From positions 930,001-994,000 of the forward strand of contig NZ_SWFP01000002.1 in the NCBI RefSeq assembly GCF_005869225.1: DNA of 64,000 bases. Reading direction: 5' to 3'. Position numbers and translations under genes: made by a program. This document shows positions 52,946-62,119 of the stretch, one piece after another. The DNA comes from Dyadobacter bucti (lineage in GTDB: Bacteria > Bacteroidota > Bacteroidia > Cytophagales > Spirosomataceae). The notes below the pieces were generated by a model. It did not search any database, had not been told where the DNA came from, and worked only from the letters and a program-made list of their open reading frames with translations. Position 1 is the stretch's first letter, and each line of letters starts with the position of its first letter.

Positions 52946-53896
52946 ATGAGACTTTTAAACGCATTGATTTTCATTACAGTTACGGCCTTTTTAGGCGGGT
53001 GCGAAAGCCTGGTTGAAGATCTGGATCCGGGCAAGCTGCCCAACATGGGATCCAAGCTCGCAGTGGAATCCTACATTTCGCCGCAGTCTCCGAGTATCGA
53101 AGTGATTGTGACAGAATCCCAGCCGCTGTACGGCCCCGCAACATACAATCCGTCATTTATCAAAAATGCCGAAGTGATTTTGTCCGGCAACGGACGTCAG
53201 ATCAGACTGCCCTTCAATGATTCTACGCTGAGGTACCATGTGGACAGCAGTGCATTCAAGATCCTGCCCGGCGCAACCTATAACCTTCTCGTGAGCGACG
53301 GCAAACGTACTGTGAAAGCACATTGTACCATTCCGGCAAAAGTACCGGAGATCAAAACCGTTGCCGTTGAATATGTTACGGGGCCTTTTTCAAATGACTC
53401 AACCGCCTGGATAAACATGTCGTGGCAGGATATACCGGGTGAAAATAATTACTACGCCGTGCGTGGATACGTTGTTTTGGAAGAAACTACCCCGACATAC
53501 AACGAGCAAACCGGAGATGTGGAGCCATTTCGACACGTTAACAAATTCGGAATGTACCAATCTTCCTTTTCGTCACTGATTTTCAACGATATACACCTGG
53601 ATGGTATCATGTTTAACGCACCCAAAACCAGCATCTACCTTAGTCCGAAAAGGATAATCAGTTACCTGGACAAGAATGGGGTAGAGAAAACGGTATACAA
53701 CGACGCGCAAATGAGCCAGGTGAGGGTCGAGGTACTGAACATTGATGAAAACTATTATAAATTTTACCGCTCTATGGATGTCTCCGGCAATCAGGACAAT
53801 CCTTTTGTGGAGCCTTCCATCATTTACACCAATATTGAAGGCGGCCTTGGATGTTTCGGCGGATATCATGCTGTCATACGAACGATAAACCCCTGA
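52946..53896 (+). CDS. DUF4249 surface lipoprotein
   Basis: The 316-residue protein has a lipoprotein signal (lipobox AFLGGC, Cys about residue 19) and the DUF4249 layout: LAVESYISPQSPSIEVIVTES, a middle LPGATYNLLVSDGKRTVKAHCTIP, and a C-terminal NPFVEPSIIYTNIEGGLGCFGGYH. The family function is unknown. It is co-transcribed with the TonB receptor and probably lies on the outer membrane beside it. Confidence 0.9.
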   Translation: MRLLNALIFITVTAFLGGCESLVEDLDPGKLPNMGSKLAVESYISPQSPSIEVIVTESQPLYGPATYNPSFIKNAEVILSGNGRQIRLPFNDSTLRYHVDSSAFKILPGATYNLLVSDGKRTVKAHCTIPAKVPEIKTVAVEYVTGPFSNDSTAWINMSWQDIPGENNYYAVRGYVVLEETTPTYNEQTGDVEPFRHVNKFGMYQSSFSSLIFNDIHLDGIMFNAPKTSIYLSPKRIISYLDKNGVEKTVYNDAQMSQVRVEVLNIDENYYKFYRSMDVSGNQDNPFVEPSIIYTNIEGGLGCFGGYHAVIRTINP

Positions 53897-53980
53897 TCAT
53901 ATCGCTTCAATACAATATAACTATTTTTATGTAACAAGTAAAATTAATTGTATCGTCGTATTCCGTGTGTGCAAAACGGT

Positions 53981-53988
53981 TACATTTG
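53981..53988 (+). promoter_or_regulatory. TAnnTTTG -7 element for the hybrid kinase gene
   Basis: TACATTTG matches TAnnTTTG and lies 85 bp before the kinase ATG. No good -33 TTG at 19-21 bp. Confidence 0.45.
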
Positions 53989-54073
53989 TCGCACTCAGCC
54001 TTCCTGCAATAGCATAGCTTCAAAGCTTTGTTAACATGAAAATGCAAACGAATGGATCTGTAAAACCCCTTTT

Positions 54074-56206
54074 ATGAAGAGCTCTTCACCAGTGGCACCG
54101 CGGGCGGCTTTTGCCTGGACCGCAGTTTTAACAGTATTATTGGCATCTTTTGCTTTTGTGATATTGCTCACCAATTCGAAATCCCAGACTATCAAAAGCA
54201 ACATACACACGCTCCAGCAAGAAAATGCCGCCTACCGGAAGATTGATACATGTATTTCCATTCTTTATTCAGCTGAAAACAACAGCCGGCTTTTCGTCGT
54301 AACACTCGATTCGGCCTACCTCAGATCCTACTCAGATCAACTAATGGCAGTCAACCGGATCCTGCATGAATATGAAACCGAAAGGGCCCATAAGTCGCTG
54401 ACAAACCTGATGTCGAGAAAACAGCTGAAAAATGAAGAGTTCATCAGACTTAAAACAATGGTTGACAGCCTGTTGTCTTTTTCATGGGAAAGCCAGGCGA
54501 CAGCGTCCCCCATTATGGCAGAACCGGTGCGGAAACTCACAGTAACCCGGGAGGCACATAATACCGATACTATTGAGGTAACTGTCCAGAAAAGAAAGAG
54601 AGGTCTGATGAAACGCATCATTGACGCGATCAGGGATAAAGACACCCTTTCCAATGCCGTTGCAAGAACAAAGAGTACTGCTACGGTCAGCCACGATTCG
54701 GTAAACCTGCCGTTACCGACCGCATTGCTGAAAAACAAGCCGTTGCTGGAAAAGGCCAGAAAGGAACTCAGCGAAACGGAACAACAGCTTCTGGCGATCA
54801 ACGGACGGATATTCACCTACCTGCAGAATTCACTGAGGGAGTTGAAAAATAGCGAAGAGCAGGATATGAAGGTGCTGCGGGATTCTCTGCTGGAAGCTAC
54901 CAACATCAAATTCGAAGAAATGGGCCTGCTGATCTGGATGTGCGTCGGCCTGATGCTTTTACTGGCCATTATGATCATCTGGAACCTGGTGAAGTTGTAT
55001 AAAAAGGACGTAACGATCATCCGGTACGCCAATCTTACAGCAGATACTACCAAAAGAAAAGGTGATTTCATGGCGCAGATGACCCACGAAATCAGAACAC
55101 CGCTCAATTCAATTATTGGTTTTTCGCAGTTGATAGAGATCGAAAAACTGGACGAAAATCAGCGCGTGAATGTGAATTCCATCAAGAATGCATCGAAAAT
55201 CCTACTTACGCTGGTAAACGAGATCCTCGATTTTTCAAAATTTGAAAGCGGTAAAATCACCCTGCATGATAAGCCTTTTCAGCCTGCCGTTATTTTGAAT
55301 GAGGCCGTCGAGATGCTGTCGGTACTTTCGGATGAAAAAAAGATCGTCATCACCTCTGAGTTGGATCTGGATCCCGGTACCACGCTGTGCGGCGACGATT
55401 TTCGCATCAAGCAAGTAATTATCAATTTGCTGACGAATGCCATCAAATTCACCCCGGAAAACGGGCGCATATGGGTTAGCTCCGGCATTGAAAAAGTTGC
55501 TCCGGGCAAGGGGCTGCTGAAAATCAACGTCAAAGATTCAGGCGTGGGAATTGCCAAAGAAAACCTCACGGCCATTTTTGAAGATTTTATTCAAGTTGAA
55601 AATAACGATAGCCAGTCCAGACAGGTGGGTACAGGCCTCGGTCTCGCCATCTGCAAACGCATCGTCGATCTGTACGGCGGACAGATCAGGGCAGAGAGCA
55701 CACCCGGCCAGGGATCGGAGTTCATAGTTCGTATTCCTCTGAAAATCGCCGCAAGTGAACTAAGGCCAACTGCTGCCCCAGTTAGCGAAACGGCCCCGGT
55801 CGAGAAATTCCTTGCTGGTAAAAAAATCCTGATCGCGGATGATACCAAAATGAACCTGCTGCTGATCAGCCGGTTCATGGACAAGCTGGGCGCAGATTAC
55901 GACATGGTAGCAGACGGAAAAAAAGCATTTGAAATGTTCAACGAGCAAGCTTATGACCTGGTCATCACGGACATTTACATGCCGGTACTGAATGGTCTGG
56001 AACTTACAAAACAGATCCGCGGACATGCAGACAAAAAGAAGGCCGGTACGCCGATATTGGGTTTTACAGGCGGCGCCAGCACAGAAAACAATGCCAGCTA
56101 CATCCTGGCTGGCATGAACGACGTTTTGCCCAAACCCTTTGACGACAACGATTTCAAAGCGATCCTGAAACGCTTATTGTTTGGCGAGAAAGCATTGACA
56201 AGGTAG
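54074..56206 (+). CDS. hybrid histidine kinase with receiver domain
   Basis: A 710-residue kinase. Membrane helices at about 13-33 and 283-306 bracket a 250-residue extracytoplasmic helical sensor of no recognised type, which includes a Lys/Arg-rich patch (VQKRKRGLMKRI). The HisKA domain has His338 in QMTHEIRTPLNS. The HATPase has the N-box NLLTNAIKF, DSGVGIAKENL, and GTGLGLAICKRIV. A C-terminal receiver (about 582-705) has Asp633 in VITDIYMP, Thr665 and Lys687. It lacks an Hpt domain, so the phosphate must pass to another protein. It stands alone. Confidence 0.93.
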   Translation: MKSSSPVAPRAAFAWTAVLTVLLASFAFVILLTNSKSQTIKSNIHTLQQENAAYRKIDTCISILYSAENNSRLFVVTLDSAYLRSYSDQLMAVNRILHEYETERAHKSLTNLMSRKQLKNEEFIRLKTMVDSLLSFSWESQATASPIMAEPVRKLTVTREAHNTDTIEVTVQKRKRGLMKRIIDAIRDKDTLSNAVARTKSTATVSHDSVNLPLPTALLKNKPLLEKARKELSETEQQLLAINGRIFTYLQNSLRELKNSEEQDMKVLRDSLLEATNIKFEEMGLLIWMCVGLMLLLAIMIIWNLVKLYKKDVTIIRYANLTADTTKRKGDFMAQMTHEIRTPLNSIIGFSQLIEIEKLDENQRVNVNSIKNASKILLTLVNEILDFSKFESGKITLHDKPFQPAVILNEAVEMLSVLSDEKKIVITSELDLDPGTTLCGDDFRIKQVIINLLTNAIKFTPENGRIWVSSGIEKVAPGKGLLKINVKDSGVGIAKENLTAIFEDFIQVENNDSQSRQVGTGLGLAICKRIVDLYGGQIRAESTPGQGSEFIVRIPLKIAASELRPTAAPVSETAPVEKFLAGKKILIADDTKMNLLLISRFMDKLGADYDMVADGKKAFEMFNEQAYDLVITDIYMPVLNGLELTKQIRGHADKKKAGTPILGFTGGASTENNASYILAGMNDVLPKPFDDNDFKAILKRLLFGEKALTR

Positions 56207-56312
56207 CCTCTACCGAAAAATAACCTCTCTTCTGAAGTTCTTTGCTTAGGAATCCCCCGCTTTTTTATAATTTGGTGAGATAAGCATTTTCAAGCAAAGA
56301 AAGTTGACATAG

Positions 56313-56834
56313 ATGCCGATACATGTAGCCATCACCCGCAAAGTTCTTCCGGGTAAAGAAAATGAATTTAAGGAAGCACTGAGGCGGTTTCTCGGCGAAT
56401 CCTTTTTACATGGCGGTGTGCACGGCGCAGGGATGATCACGCCACTGCCTGGCGACGACAGTCGGGAAATCGGCATTCTGAGGACTTTCGCAGACGAAGC
56501 AGAGCGGGATGCTTTTTATGATTCCAAGTTTTTTAAAGATTGGGAAGACTATGCCGCCACGCTGACCGAAGAGCCGGTTTATCGTCAGCTGACCGGCCTT
56601 GAAGCCTGGTTCCGCGCGTCCGGTTCGCCTCCGCGCTGGAAAATGGCTATTGCAACTTTATGCGGAGTTTACCCCACCAGTTTATTTTTGTCTTTCACTA
56701 TTGGCCCGTTGATCCAGCCCCTGCCGCAAGTAATCCGTATATTTATCACCGCCGCCTCTATGGTTGGCCTGCTCACGTGGGTGGTAATGCCTCAGATTAC
56801 CCGGATCCTGAAAAAATGGCTTCACAGCCAGTAA
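56313..56834 (+). CDS. antibiotic biosynthesis monooxygenase (ABM)-fold protein with membrane helices
   Basis: The 173-residue protein has an N-terminal ABM dimeric alpha/beta-barrel domain (about 1-100, HVAITRKVLPGKENEFKEALRRFLGESF) and a C-terminal hydrophobic region with two membrane helices (about 110-135 and 140-165). This ABM-plus-two-helix form is common in Proteobacteria and Bacteroidota, and its substrate is unknown. It lies 35 bp before the SRPBCC gene and may be co-transcribed with it. Confidence 0.82.
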   Translation: MPIHVAITRKVLPGKENEFKEALRRFLGESFLHGGVHGAGMITPLPGDDSREIGILRTFADEAERDAFYDSKFFKDWEDYAATLTEEPVYRQLTGLEAWFRASGSPPRWKMAIATLCGVYPTSLFLSFTIGPLIQPLPQVIRIFITAASMVGLLTWVVMPQITRILKKWLHSQ

Positions 56835-56869
56835 GTTTCAAAACAAACAGTATCATTCATTGCAAAACT

Positions 56870-57340
56870 ATGGCAAAGCAAAAAAACAGTGCGACCGTAA
56901 CAGCCCAGATGCTGATCAGAAAACCTGCCAGCATAGTTTTCAATGCCTTTATTGATCCCGAAATCACACGTAATTTTTGGTTTACAAAAGGAAGCGGCAA
57001 ACTGGAAGCCGGCATAACTGTAACCTGGGAATGGGAGATGTATGACGTATCAACCCAGGTAAAAGTCCGGAAAATTACGCCCGACAAGCAGATTTTGATC
57101 GAATGGGGCGAACCTGCCACGACCGTGCTGTTTGATTTTCAGGAATTGCCCGACGGCACAACGTACATCGGGATCACAAACACAGGATTTACCCAGCAGG
57201 GCGAAGAACTTCTGGAAGCCATTAACGATAATACCGGCGGGTTCACTACGGTACTGGACGGCGCGAAAGCTTACCTTGAACACAATATCAACCTGAACCT
57301 TATCGCTGATAAATTCCCGAAAGGAGTGAGCCAGCACTAA
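56870..57340 (+). CDS. SRPBCC/AHSA1-type START-like protein
   Basis: From the ATG at 56870 (MAKQKNSATVTAQMLIRKPASIVFNAFIDPEITRNFWF) the protein is 156 residues with the helix-grip fold: the N-terminal strand and NAFIDPEITRNFWF helix, WEWEMYDVSTQVKV, and GGFTTVLDGAKAYLEHNINLNLI at the end. Members bind hydrophobic ligands or act as small hydrolases or co-chaperones. The frame extending upstream to 56660 is a shadow of the monooxygenase gene, so the internal ATG is used. Confidence 0.88.
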   Translation: MAKQKNSATVTAQMLIRKPASIVFNAFIDPEITRNFWFTKGSGKLEAGITVTWEWEMYDVSTQVKVRKITPDKQILIEWGEPATTVLFDFQELPDGTTYIGITNTGFTQQGEELLEAINDNTGGFTTVLDGAKAYLEHNINLNLIADKFPKGVSQH

Positions 57341-57365
57341 ACGTACCGGCACATTAACGTTTTAG
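57337..57365. terminator. possible bidirectional terminator
   Basis: CTAAACGT (57337-57344) pairs with ACGTTTTAG (57357-57365, one extra T) between the convergent SRPBCC and hypothetical genes. Weak stem and weak T-runs. Confidence 0.3.
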
Positions 57366-57377
57366 CATATACGACTT

Positions 57378-57764
57378 TTACCTCCAGCTTTCAGCCATAG
57401 GCCTGACTTTGTCTGAACTATGGTCGGTTTGGTAATATTCCTGCCAAACATCCAGCAGATTATGGTCCCCGTCCCAGGGAGCGCCGTCAAAATCAGTGAT
57501 CAGGTTCGAATCAGAACCCTGCTTGAAAATAACTTTATGGATGTGCCCGTCCCTCGTGCGCAAAAACGCTTTCACCTGGTATTTTCTGACGTGTGTAGTT
57601 TGCCACTTGCGTGGGTCAGGCGTTGGCTCTGTGATCACGGGCGCGCTGTAAAATCTACTGTAAAATTCGGCTATCGCCAGATCGTAATGATCATCAAGAA
57701 GATGATCTTCCCGGAAGACGTCCGATCTGAAAAAGTCCCTTAATTGTTCGGAAGTGGGTTTCAT
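57378..57764 (-). CDS. hypothetical protein, 128 residues
   Basis: I recognise no family. The protein is hydrophilic with an acidic N-terminal helix (EQLRDFFRSDVFREDHLLDD), a central basic beta pattern (KWQTTHVRKYQVKAFLRTRDGHIHKVIFKQ) and an acidic C-terminus (DGAPWDGDHNLLDVWQEYYQ). No signal peptide or membrane helix is visible. Its start overlaps the stop of the upstream 60-residue gene (ATGA), so the two are translationally coupled. The pair lies between an SRPBCC gene and a glycoside hydrolase gene. Confidence 0.7.
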   Translation of the reverse strand: MKPTSEQLRDFFRSDVFREDHLLDDHYDLAIAEFYSRFYSAPVITEPTPDPRKWQTTHVRKYQVKAFLRTRDGHIHKVIFKQGSDSNLITDFDGAPWDGDHNLLDVWQEYYQTDHSSDKVRPMAESWR

Positions 57765-57943
57765 GACAAAATTTGTTTCAACGGATTAATCAATTCTCTT
57801 TCAAAATAGGCCAGGAGCTTCTGCCCCGGGTCACTTACTAGTTTACAATAATAAATGCGTTTGTAGTAACGTACGATGACAAGCTCATCCATGGGGGCAA
57901 CCTTGGCGGTAATGATCGTACCCTCCATATATATATTTTCCAT
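57761..57943 (-). CDS. hypothetical small protein, 60 residues
   Basis: The product (MENIYMEGTIITAKVAPMDELVIVRYYKRIYYCKLV and so on) looks like a small beta-barrel-type cytoplasmic protein with a helix at the end. I recognise no family. The stop overlaps the start of the next gene by four bases, which supports expression. An internal Met at codon 6 is possible. The short promoter region to 57986 shows no clear -7 element. Confidence 0.65.
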   Translation of the reverse strand: MENIYMEGTIITAKVAPMDELVIVRYYKRIYYCKLVSDPGQKLLAYFERELINPLKQILS

Positions 57944-57986
57944 TCTGTAAGTTACGCTTATTATCCGGTAAACTTCAGTATTATAT

Positions 57987-60542
57987 TTATTCTATCTCTC
58001 CGGAAACCACCTCAACCCGCTCCACGGCAATTCCATGAGGTATTTTCAATTCATCCGTTGTCATCCCCGGTCCGATGGATATCTGCAGTGTTTCAACTTG
58101 GCCCAGATCCGGCTTTGAACCGACTGGATTGGTATCGGCATAATAAGGTAAAAAACCAGGATATGGGCGCGGCAAGCTTACAAAACTGACCTTTTTCAGC
58201 TCATCAACTGGTAAGGCATAAGCACCGTTTACAGGCTCTACCTGGATCAGACCGCCAAAAACAGAGCCGTCCTTGCCGATGAGTGCAACCTGTACCGAAC
58301 ATGGCCTGCTGTTGAGCGAACGACCGTGAAAAACAATTTTCTTCGCAGCCGCCAGATCTGTATTTCGTCCGGCCGTTTTTTGGCGGAAGTTGTAGCGCAT
58401 GGAATAATCATCCGTTTTTTCCGGGTTGATCAGGAGTTCGGCTTCCCCGGCCTTCCCTACCGGTACCAGTTGTGAATTTTTGAGGTAAGGCCGGAGCAAT
58501 TGGCCTGCGTCCGTGGCGGCATTGAAAAGGATAACCGGAGATTGCCCGGTAACGATGCGTACCTCATAAGGTTTGTTATCAAAAAAGTCCCAGTCTCCCG
58601 GTGAAGTTTCCAGGCCTGATGGAAAAGTCCGGATAGCATTGTCGTCCTTGACCGTGATAAAATATTTCAAAAAGCCTTCCTTCACCATTTCAGCAGGGAT
58701 TTTGGCAGCGTATTGATAGCCGCTTTCCTGCGTCATCGCCAGTGCATAGGGCTTGCCGTTACGGGGCAAAATCCAGAGTTTCACCTCCTCAGGCTCCTTA
58801 GCCGAAACAATGCCGGCTGCAATTTTGATTTCCCGTAAGGATGTGGCTTCCGCCAGCGGTTCGTGCAGTACCTCGGTAATTTTCAATGTTGTCGCCGGGG
58901 CAACAAATTCTTTCAGGGTGATATTTTCCCATTTTTGATCCGCAGTAAATTTTGTCGGAACTCCCTTCTTTTTGAGCAAGTAAGTTCCTGGCGAAATTTT
59001 AAAGCCATTTTCGTTCGCGGTCAATGAAGCGGTATTTTCTGCATTCAGGGGTTGTATATCAAAATCTTTTCCGAGATCCGGTAATTCCACCGACATCGGC
59101 CAGCTGCGCCAATTGACTACCGCCAGCTCCTTTTTCAGGCTATTCAGGCCAAAAGGATCTTTGACCCAAATTGCATCCGGCAAAACTTCCAGCCTCCATA
59201 CACCGTTTTCGAGCTTGTCCAGAAAATAGGCGCCGGTTCCCTGATATTTTACCAAAACAGAATTCCCATAGCCACTTACATGCGTCAGTAACTCCTTCGC
59301 AGGCGGAACTGTGTTGGTATGATTGGTGTAAATAAACTTCTCCTTTGTGACCATCTCCGCCAGATCCTGACCATAACTCACCCGGAAGTCCCCGAAGGCA
59401 GTGTCAGCGGGGAATTTACCGAAATCCTTGTACAACGGAATTTTATGAAAAACCTCCGACGCGATTTTCAAGCTCAATGCTTTCTGAGGCGTGTAAACCA
59501 GGTTCATATAGTGGGTATCGTACTCTGTATTGGCATAGGCGAAAAAAGTCGGATCGTACGCAAAATGCGTGGCAACCTGCATTCCCGCGCTCCGGAAACT
59601 CCGTGCCATCGCAGGATAAATGTAGGATCGGCCCACGTCGGCAGCGTCGAATTCATAAACGATTTTGGCCATTTTTCTGAATTTCGGATTGGCCGCAAAC
59701 GGGATTTTGTAGTCGTCCACATTCGGCAGCAAGTTACCTTGTATTTCGTGCTTTGATTGAAGACCTGTGGGATACCACTGAAATGTTCCGCCGTCGATGT
59801 TTGCATTGAAATAAGCGTCCGCCAGATGGATGCTGTGGCTGATGTTATAGAAAACCGGCTTTTTGCATCCGGCTTTCCTGATAGAACCAGCCATTCCATT
59901 GATAAGTGCTGTCACTTCCGCCGGTTTCCCGCCATGCTGCGGTTCATTGCTGATTTCGAAAGCAATCAGATCGGGTTCACTTTTATAGGCCACGCCCGTG
60001 TACCGGTTTACATGGTTCACAAACTGGTACAGGTAATTTTGCTGCGCCTTAATCGCGTCCGGATTGGTCAGGCAGGCCGCTTTTCCATATTTTGCTGAAA
60101 ATCCGGGTGTCTTTTCATCCGGCTGCGGCCAACCGTTACCCCAATAGGCAATGGGTGTCAGAATGACCTTCATGCCGCGGTCTTTCATTTTTTTGATCGT
60201 ATAATCCAGCAGCCGCAGATGCTCGTTGTCCAGCAGGTTCCCAAGCGTATCGCTGATCTCCGTGTCCCAGACATGCACCCGGTACACATCGAAACCGAGC
60301 CTGGCAAAGTGATAGACATCGTCATCGATCGCTTTTTCGGGGGCAACGCCCAGTTCCTTAGCAACGCGGTATGCATAGGCAAACGGAACCGTGTAATTTA
60401 CCCCGAACCCGTGCACTTCTTCCTTCGTCATCCCCCACCGCATGATCCCGTCCTTATCCACATATACGTCATTTGTTTTTTGTGAAAATACTACCGTATG
60501 AGCCAGCAGAAAAAGACAGCAAAAGAGCGCTTTAAGCTTCAT
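57987..60542 (-). CDS. secreted clan GH-A glycoside hydrolase (cellulase-like)
   Basis: The 851-residue protein has a signal peptide (cleaved near VVFSQ, residue 20) and a TIM-barrel glycosidase domain (about 35-400). The putative acid/base is Glu200 in AFEISNEPQHG and the putative nucleophile Glu297 in IVYEFDAA, the spacing of clan GH-A/GH5-like enzymes. The rest (about 420-851) has beta-rich domains, including a C-terminal CBM-like segment with an uncertain glycan-binding role. It is the last gene of the third SusC/SusD cluster, 53 bp from SusD, so it probably acts on the glycan taken up by that pair. Confidence 0.85.
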   Translation of the reverse strand: MKLKALFCCLFLLAHTVVFSQKTNDVYVDKDGIMRWGMTKEEVHGFGVNYTVPFAYAYRVAKELGVAPEKAIDDDVYHFARLGFDVYRVHVWDTEISDTLGNLLDNEHLRLLDYTIKKMKDRGMKVILTPIAYWGNGWPQPDEKTPGFSAKYGKAACLTNPDAIKAQQNYLYQFVNHVNRYTGVAYKSEPDLIAFEISNEPQHGGKPAEVTALINGMAGSIRKAGCKKPVFYNISHSIHLADAYFNANIDGGTFQWYPTGLQSKHEIQGNLLPNVDDYKIPFAANPKFRKMAKIVYEFDAADVGRSYIYPAMARSFRSAGMQVATHFAYDPTFFAYANTEYDTHYMNLVYTPQKALSLKIASEVFHKIPLYKDFGKFPADTAFGDFRVSYGQDLAEMVTKEKFIYTNHTNTVPPAKELLTHVSGYGNSVLVKYQGTGAYFLDKLENGVWRLEVLPDAIWVKDPFGLNSLKKELAVVNWRSWPMSVELPDLGKDFDIQPLNAENTASLTANENGFKISPGTYLLKKKGVPTKFTADQKWENITLKEFVAPATTLKITEVLHEPLAEATSLREIKIAAGIVSAKEPEEVKLWILPRNGKPYALAMTQESGYQYAAKIPAEMVKEGFLKYFITVKDDNAIRTFPSGLETSPGDWDFFDNKPYEVRIVTGQSPVILFNAATDAGQLLRPYLKNSQLVPVGKAGEAELLINPEKTDDYSMRYNFRQKTAGRNTDLAAAKKIVFHGRSLNSRPCSVQVALIGKDGSVFGGLIQVEPVNGAYALPVDELKKVSFVSLPRPYPGFLPYYADTNPVGSKPDLGQVETLQISIGPGMTTDELKIPHGIAVERVEVVSGEIE

Positions 60543-60595
60543 TTCAGCAATTTTTAAATGTTTTTATATCAAAAAAAGAAAGACCGTGGCGGTTT

Positions 60596-62101
60596 TCAGT
60601 AACCTGTTGTCTGGGTGATTTTCCCTGCGCCTACATTGATCACATATTGCGGTACCGGGAAAAGTTCAGAAGGCCCGTGCGTCACTTTTCCTGCTGCTTC
60701 CAGTGCGGATGCCCATTTTCCATGACGTACCAGATCAATTTTCCTGATCCCTTCAAAATAGAACTCCCAGCCTCTTTCCTGTAGAATCGCGTCGTTCAAT
60801 GACACTTTGGAAGCCGTAGCAGCTGCGGGCAATGCCGCCAGGCCACCATGCTTGGCCCGGACCTCGTTCACCAGCGCGATAGCTTCGGCTGTGGGCCCTG
60901 CCTGCTGGTTGATCGCCTCGGCAAGCATCAGCACAATGTCCGCATAACGCAATACCGGCATATCATTTCCCTGAATATCTGCGCCGGGAGAGGATTCGTC
61001 AGGATATTTTCTCAAAACCGGCCCGCGCATATTGGCACGGCTCCTCGCTTTGCCGGAATTGTCGGTATACGCCGGGATCAGCAGTGCCCTTCTTTTGTCC
61101 GCAGGATCAAAAGAATCATAAAATTGCCACGTAGGACAAAAAACACCGCTCGGGCTTGCCCAGCCGCCGCCAAGTTTAATACTTTTGAAATCGCCGGGAA
61201 GACAATAAAGCGCCATGGCATTGAAATTTCCGCCACCTTCTCCGTTCGTCGGCGCCACGGGATCACAGTTCACTGCCCAGATCGTTTCCGTATTCACTTC
61301 CGTCGCTTCCCTGAAAAGGCCCGCATAGTCAGATACCAGACTGTATTTTCCCAAAGCCACTGTTTCCCGGGCCGCTTTTTCAGCCTCCGACCAATTTTTC
61401 TCATTGAGATACAGACGGGTGAGCATTCCCAGCGCCAGTCCTTTATTAAAACGTCCGTATTCCGAAGGGCTCAGTTCCAGATTGTCCGCTGCAAAACGGA
61501 GGTCAGCCGCAATCGTGGAAACATAAGATTCCCTGGCGGGACGGGTCAGATCGCTTTCCGCCTCGGTATTGATCTTCGATGCATCGAGTATAACAGGCAC
61601 CGGGCCATACATGTGCAGCAGGTAGTACATCGTCCAGGCACGGCCCATTCTCGCCTCGGCGATAAACTTACTTTTTGCCCCGTCGCTGATCGCCGATTTC
61701 TCGATGTCTGCAATTACCTGCGTCATGCGCGTCACGTAGCGTACTTTCTCGAAATGGCTTTGTTTACCCTGGGTTTTTAGGAATGTAAAATCGCCCTTAC
61801 TGAAAAATTCCCAAAGTCCGCCCCACTCCGTGAAAATGCTCATCTGGTCGGAAGGCAGGTCGAACATGGCAAGGTGGCCGTATTCCGGACTGAAAAACAT
61901 GTTCTGGTATTCCACATCACTGTATCCCCATTTCGAACCGAATGGCTTGTAAGCCTGCAAAGTATACAGCTCAAAATCAGCTTCTGTTTTGGGAAAGTTG
62001 GCTGGGGAAAGCACGCCTGTGATCACAGGATCGAAATTGTTGTTGCAGCCAGTGGCAAAAAGACCCGTGGCAATTAAACCGGCAATGAATATCTTTTTCA
62101 T
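60596..62101 (-). CDS. SusD/RagB-family outer-membrane lipoprotein (module C)
   Basis: The 501-residue protein has the lipobox LFATGC (Cys19) and the SusD features MGRAWTMYYLLHMYGPVPVIL, LALGMLTRLYLNEKNWSEAEKAA and ILQERGWEFYFEGIRKIDLVRHGKW. It lies 18 bp after the partial SusC gene and upstream of the GH-A enzyme. Confidence 0.95.
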   Translation of the reverse strand: MKKIFIAGLIATGLFATGCNNNFDPVITGVLSPANFPKTEADFELYTLQAYKPFGSKWGYSDVEYQNMFFSPEYGHLAMFDLPSDQMSIFTEWGGLWEFFSKGDFTFLKTQGKQSHFEKVRYVTRMTQVIADIEKSAISDGAKSKFIAEARMGRAWTMYYLLHMYGPVPVILDASKINTEAESDLTRPARESYVSTIAADLRFAADNLELSPSEYGRFNKGLALGMLTRLYLNEKNWSEAEKAARETVALGKYSLVSDYAGLFREATEVNTETIWAVNCDPVAPTNGEGGGNFNAMALYCLPGDFKSIKLGGGWASPSGVFCPTWQFYDSFDPADKRRALLIPAYTDNSGKARSRANMRGPVLRKYPDESSPGADIQGNDMPVLRYADIVLMLAEAINQQAGPTAEAIALVNEVRAKHGGLAALPAAATASKVSLNDAILQERGWEFYFEGIRKIDLVRHGKWASALEAAGKVTHGPSELFPVPQYVINVGAGKITQTTGY

Positions 62102-62119
62102 AATGTCAGATTCTTAGTA

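Noticed and set aside
60848-61780. 310-codon plus-strand frame
   Set aside because: It is antisense to the conserved SusD gene and has no recognised domain.
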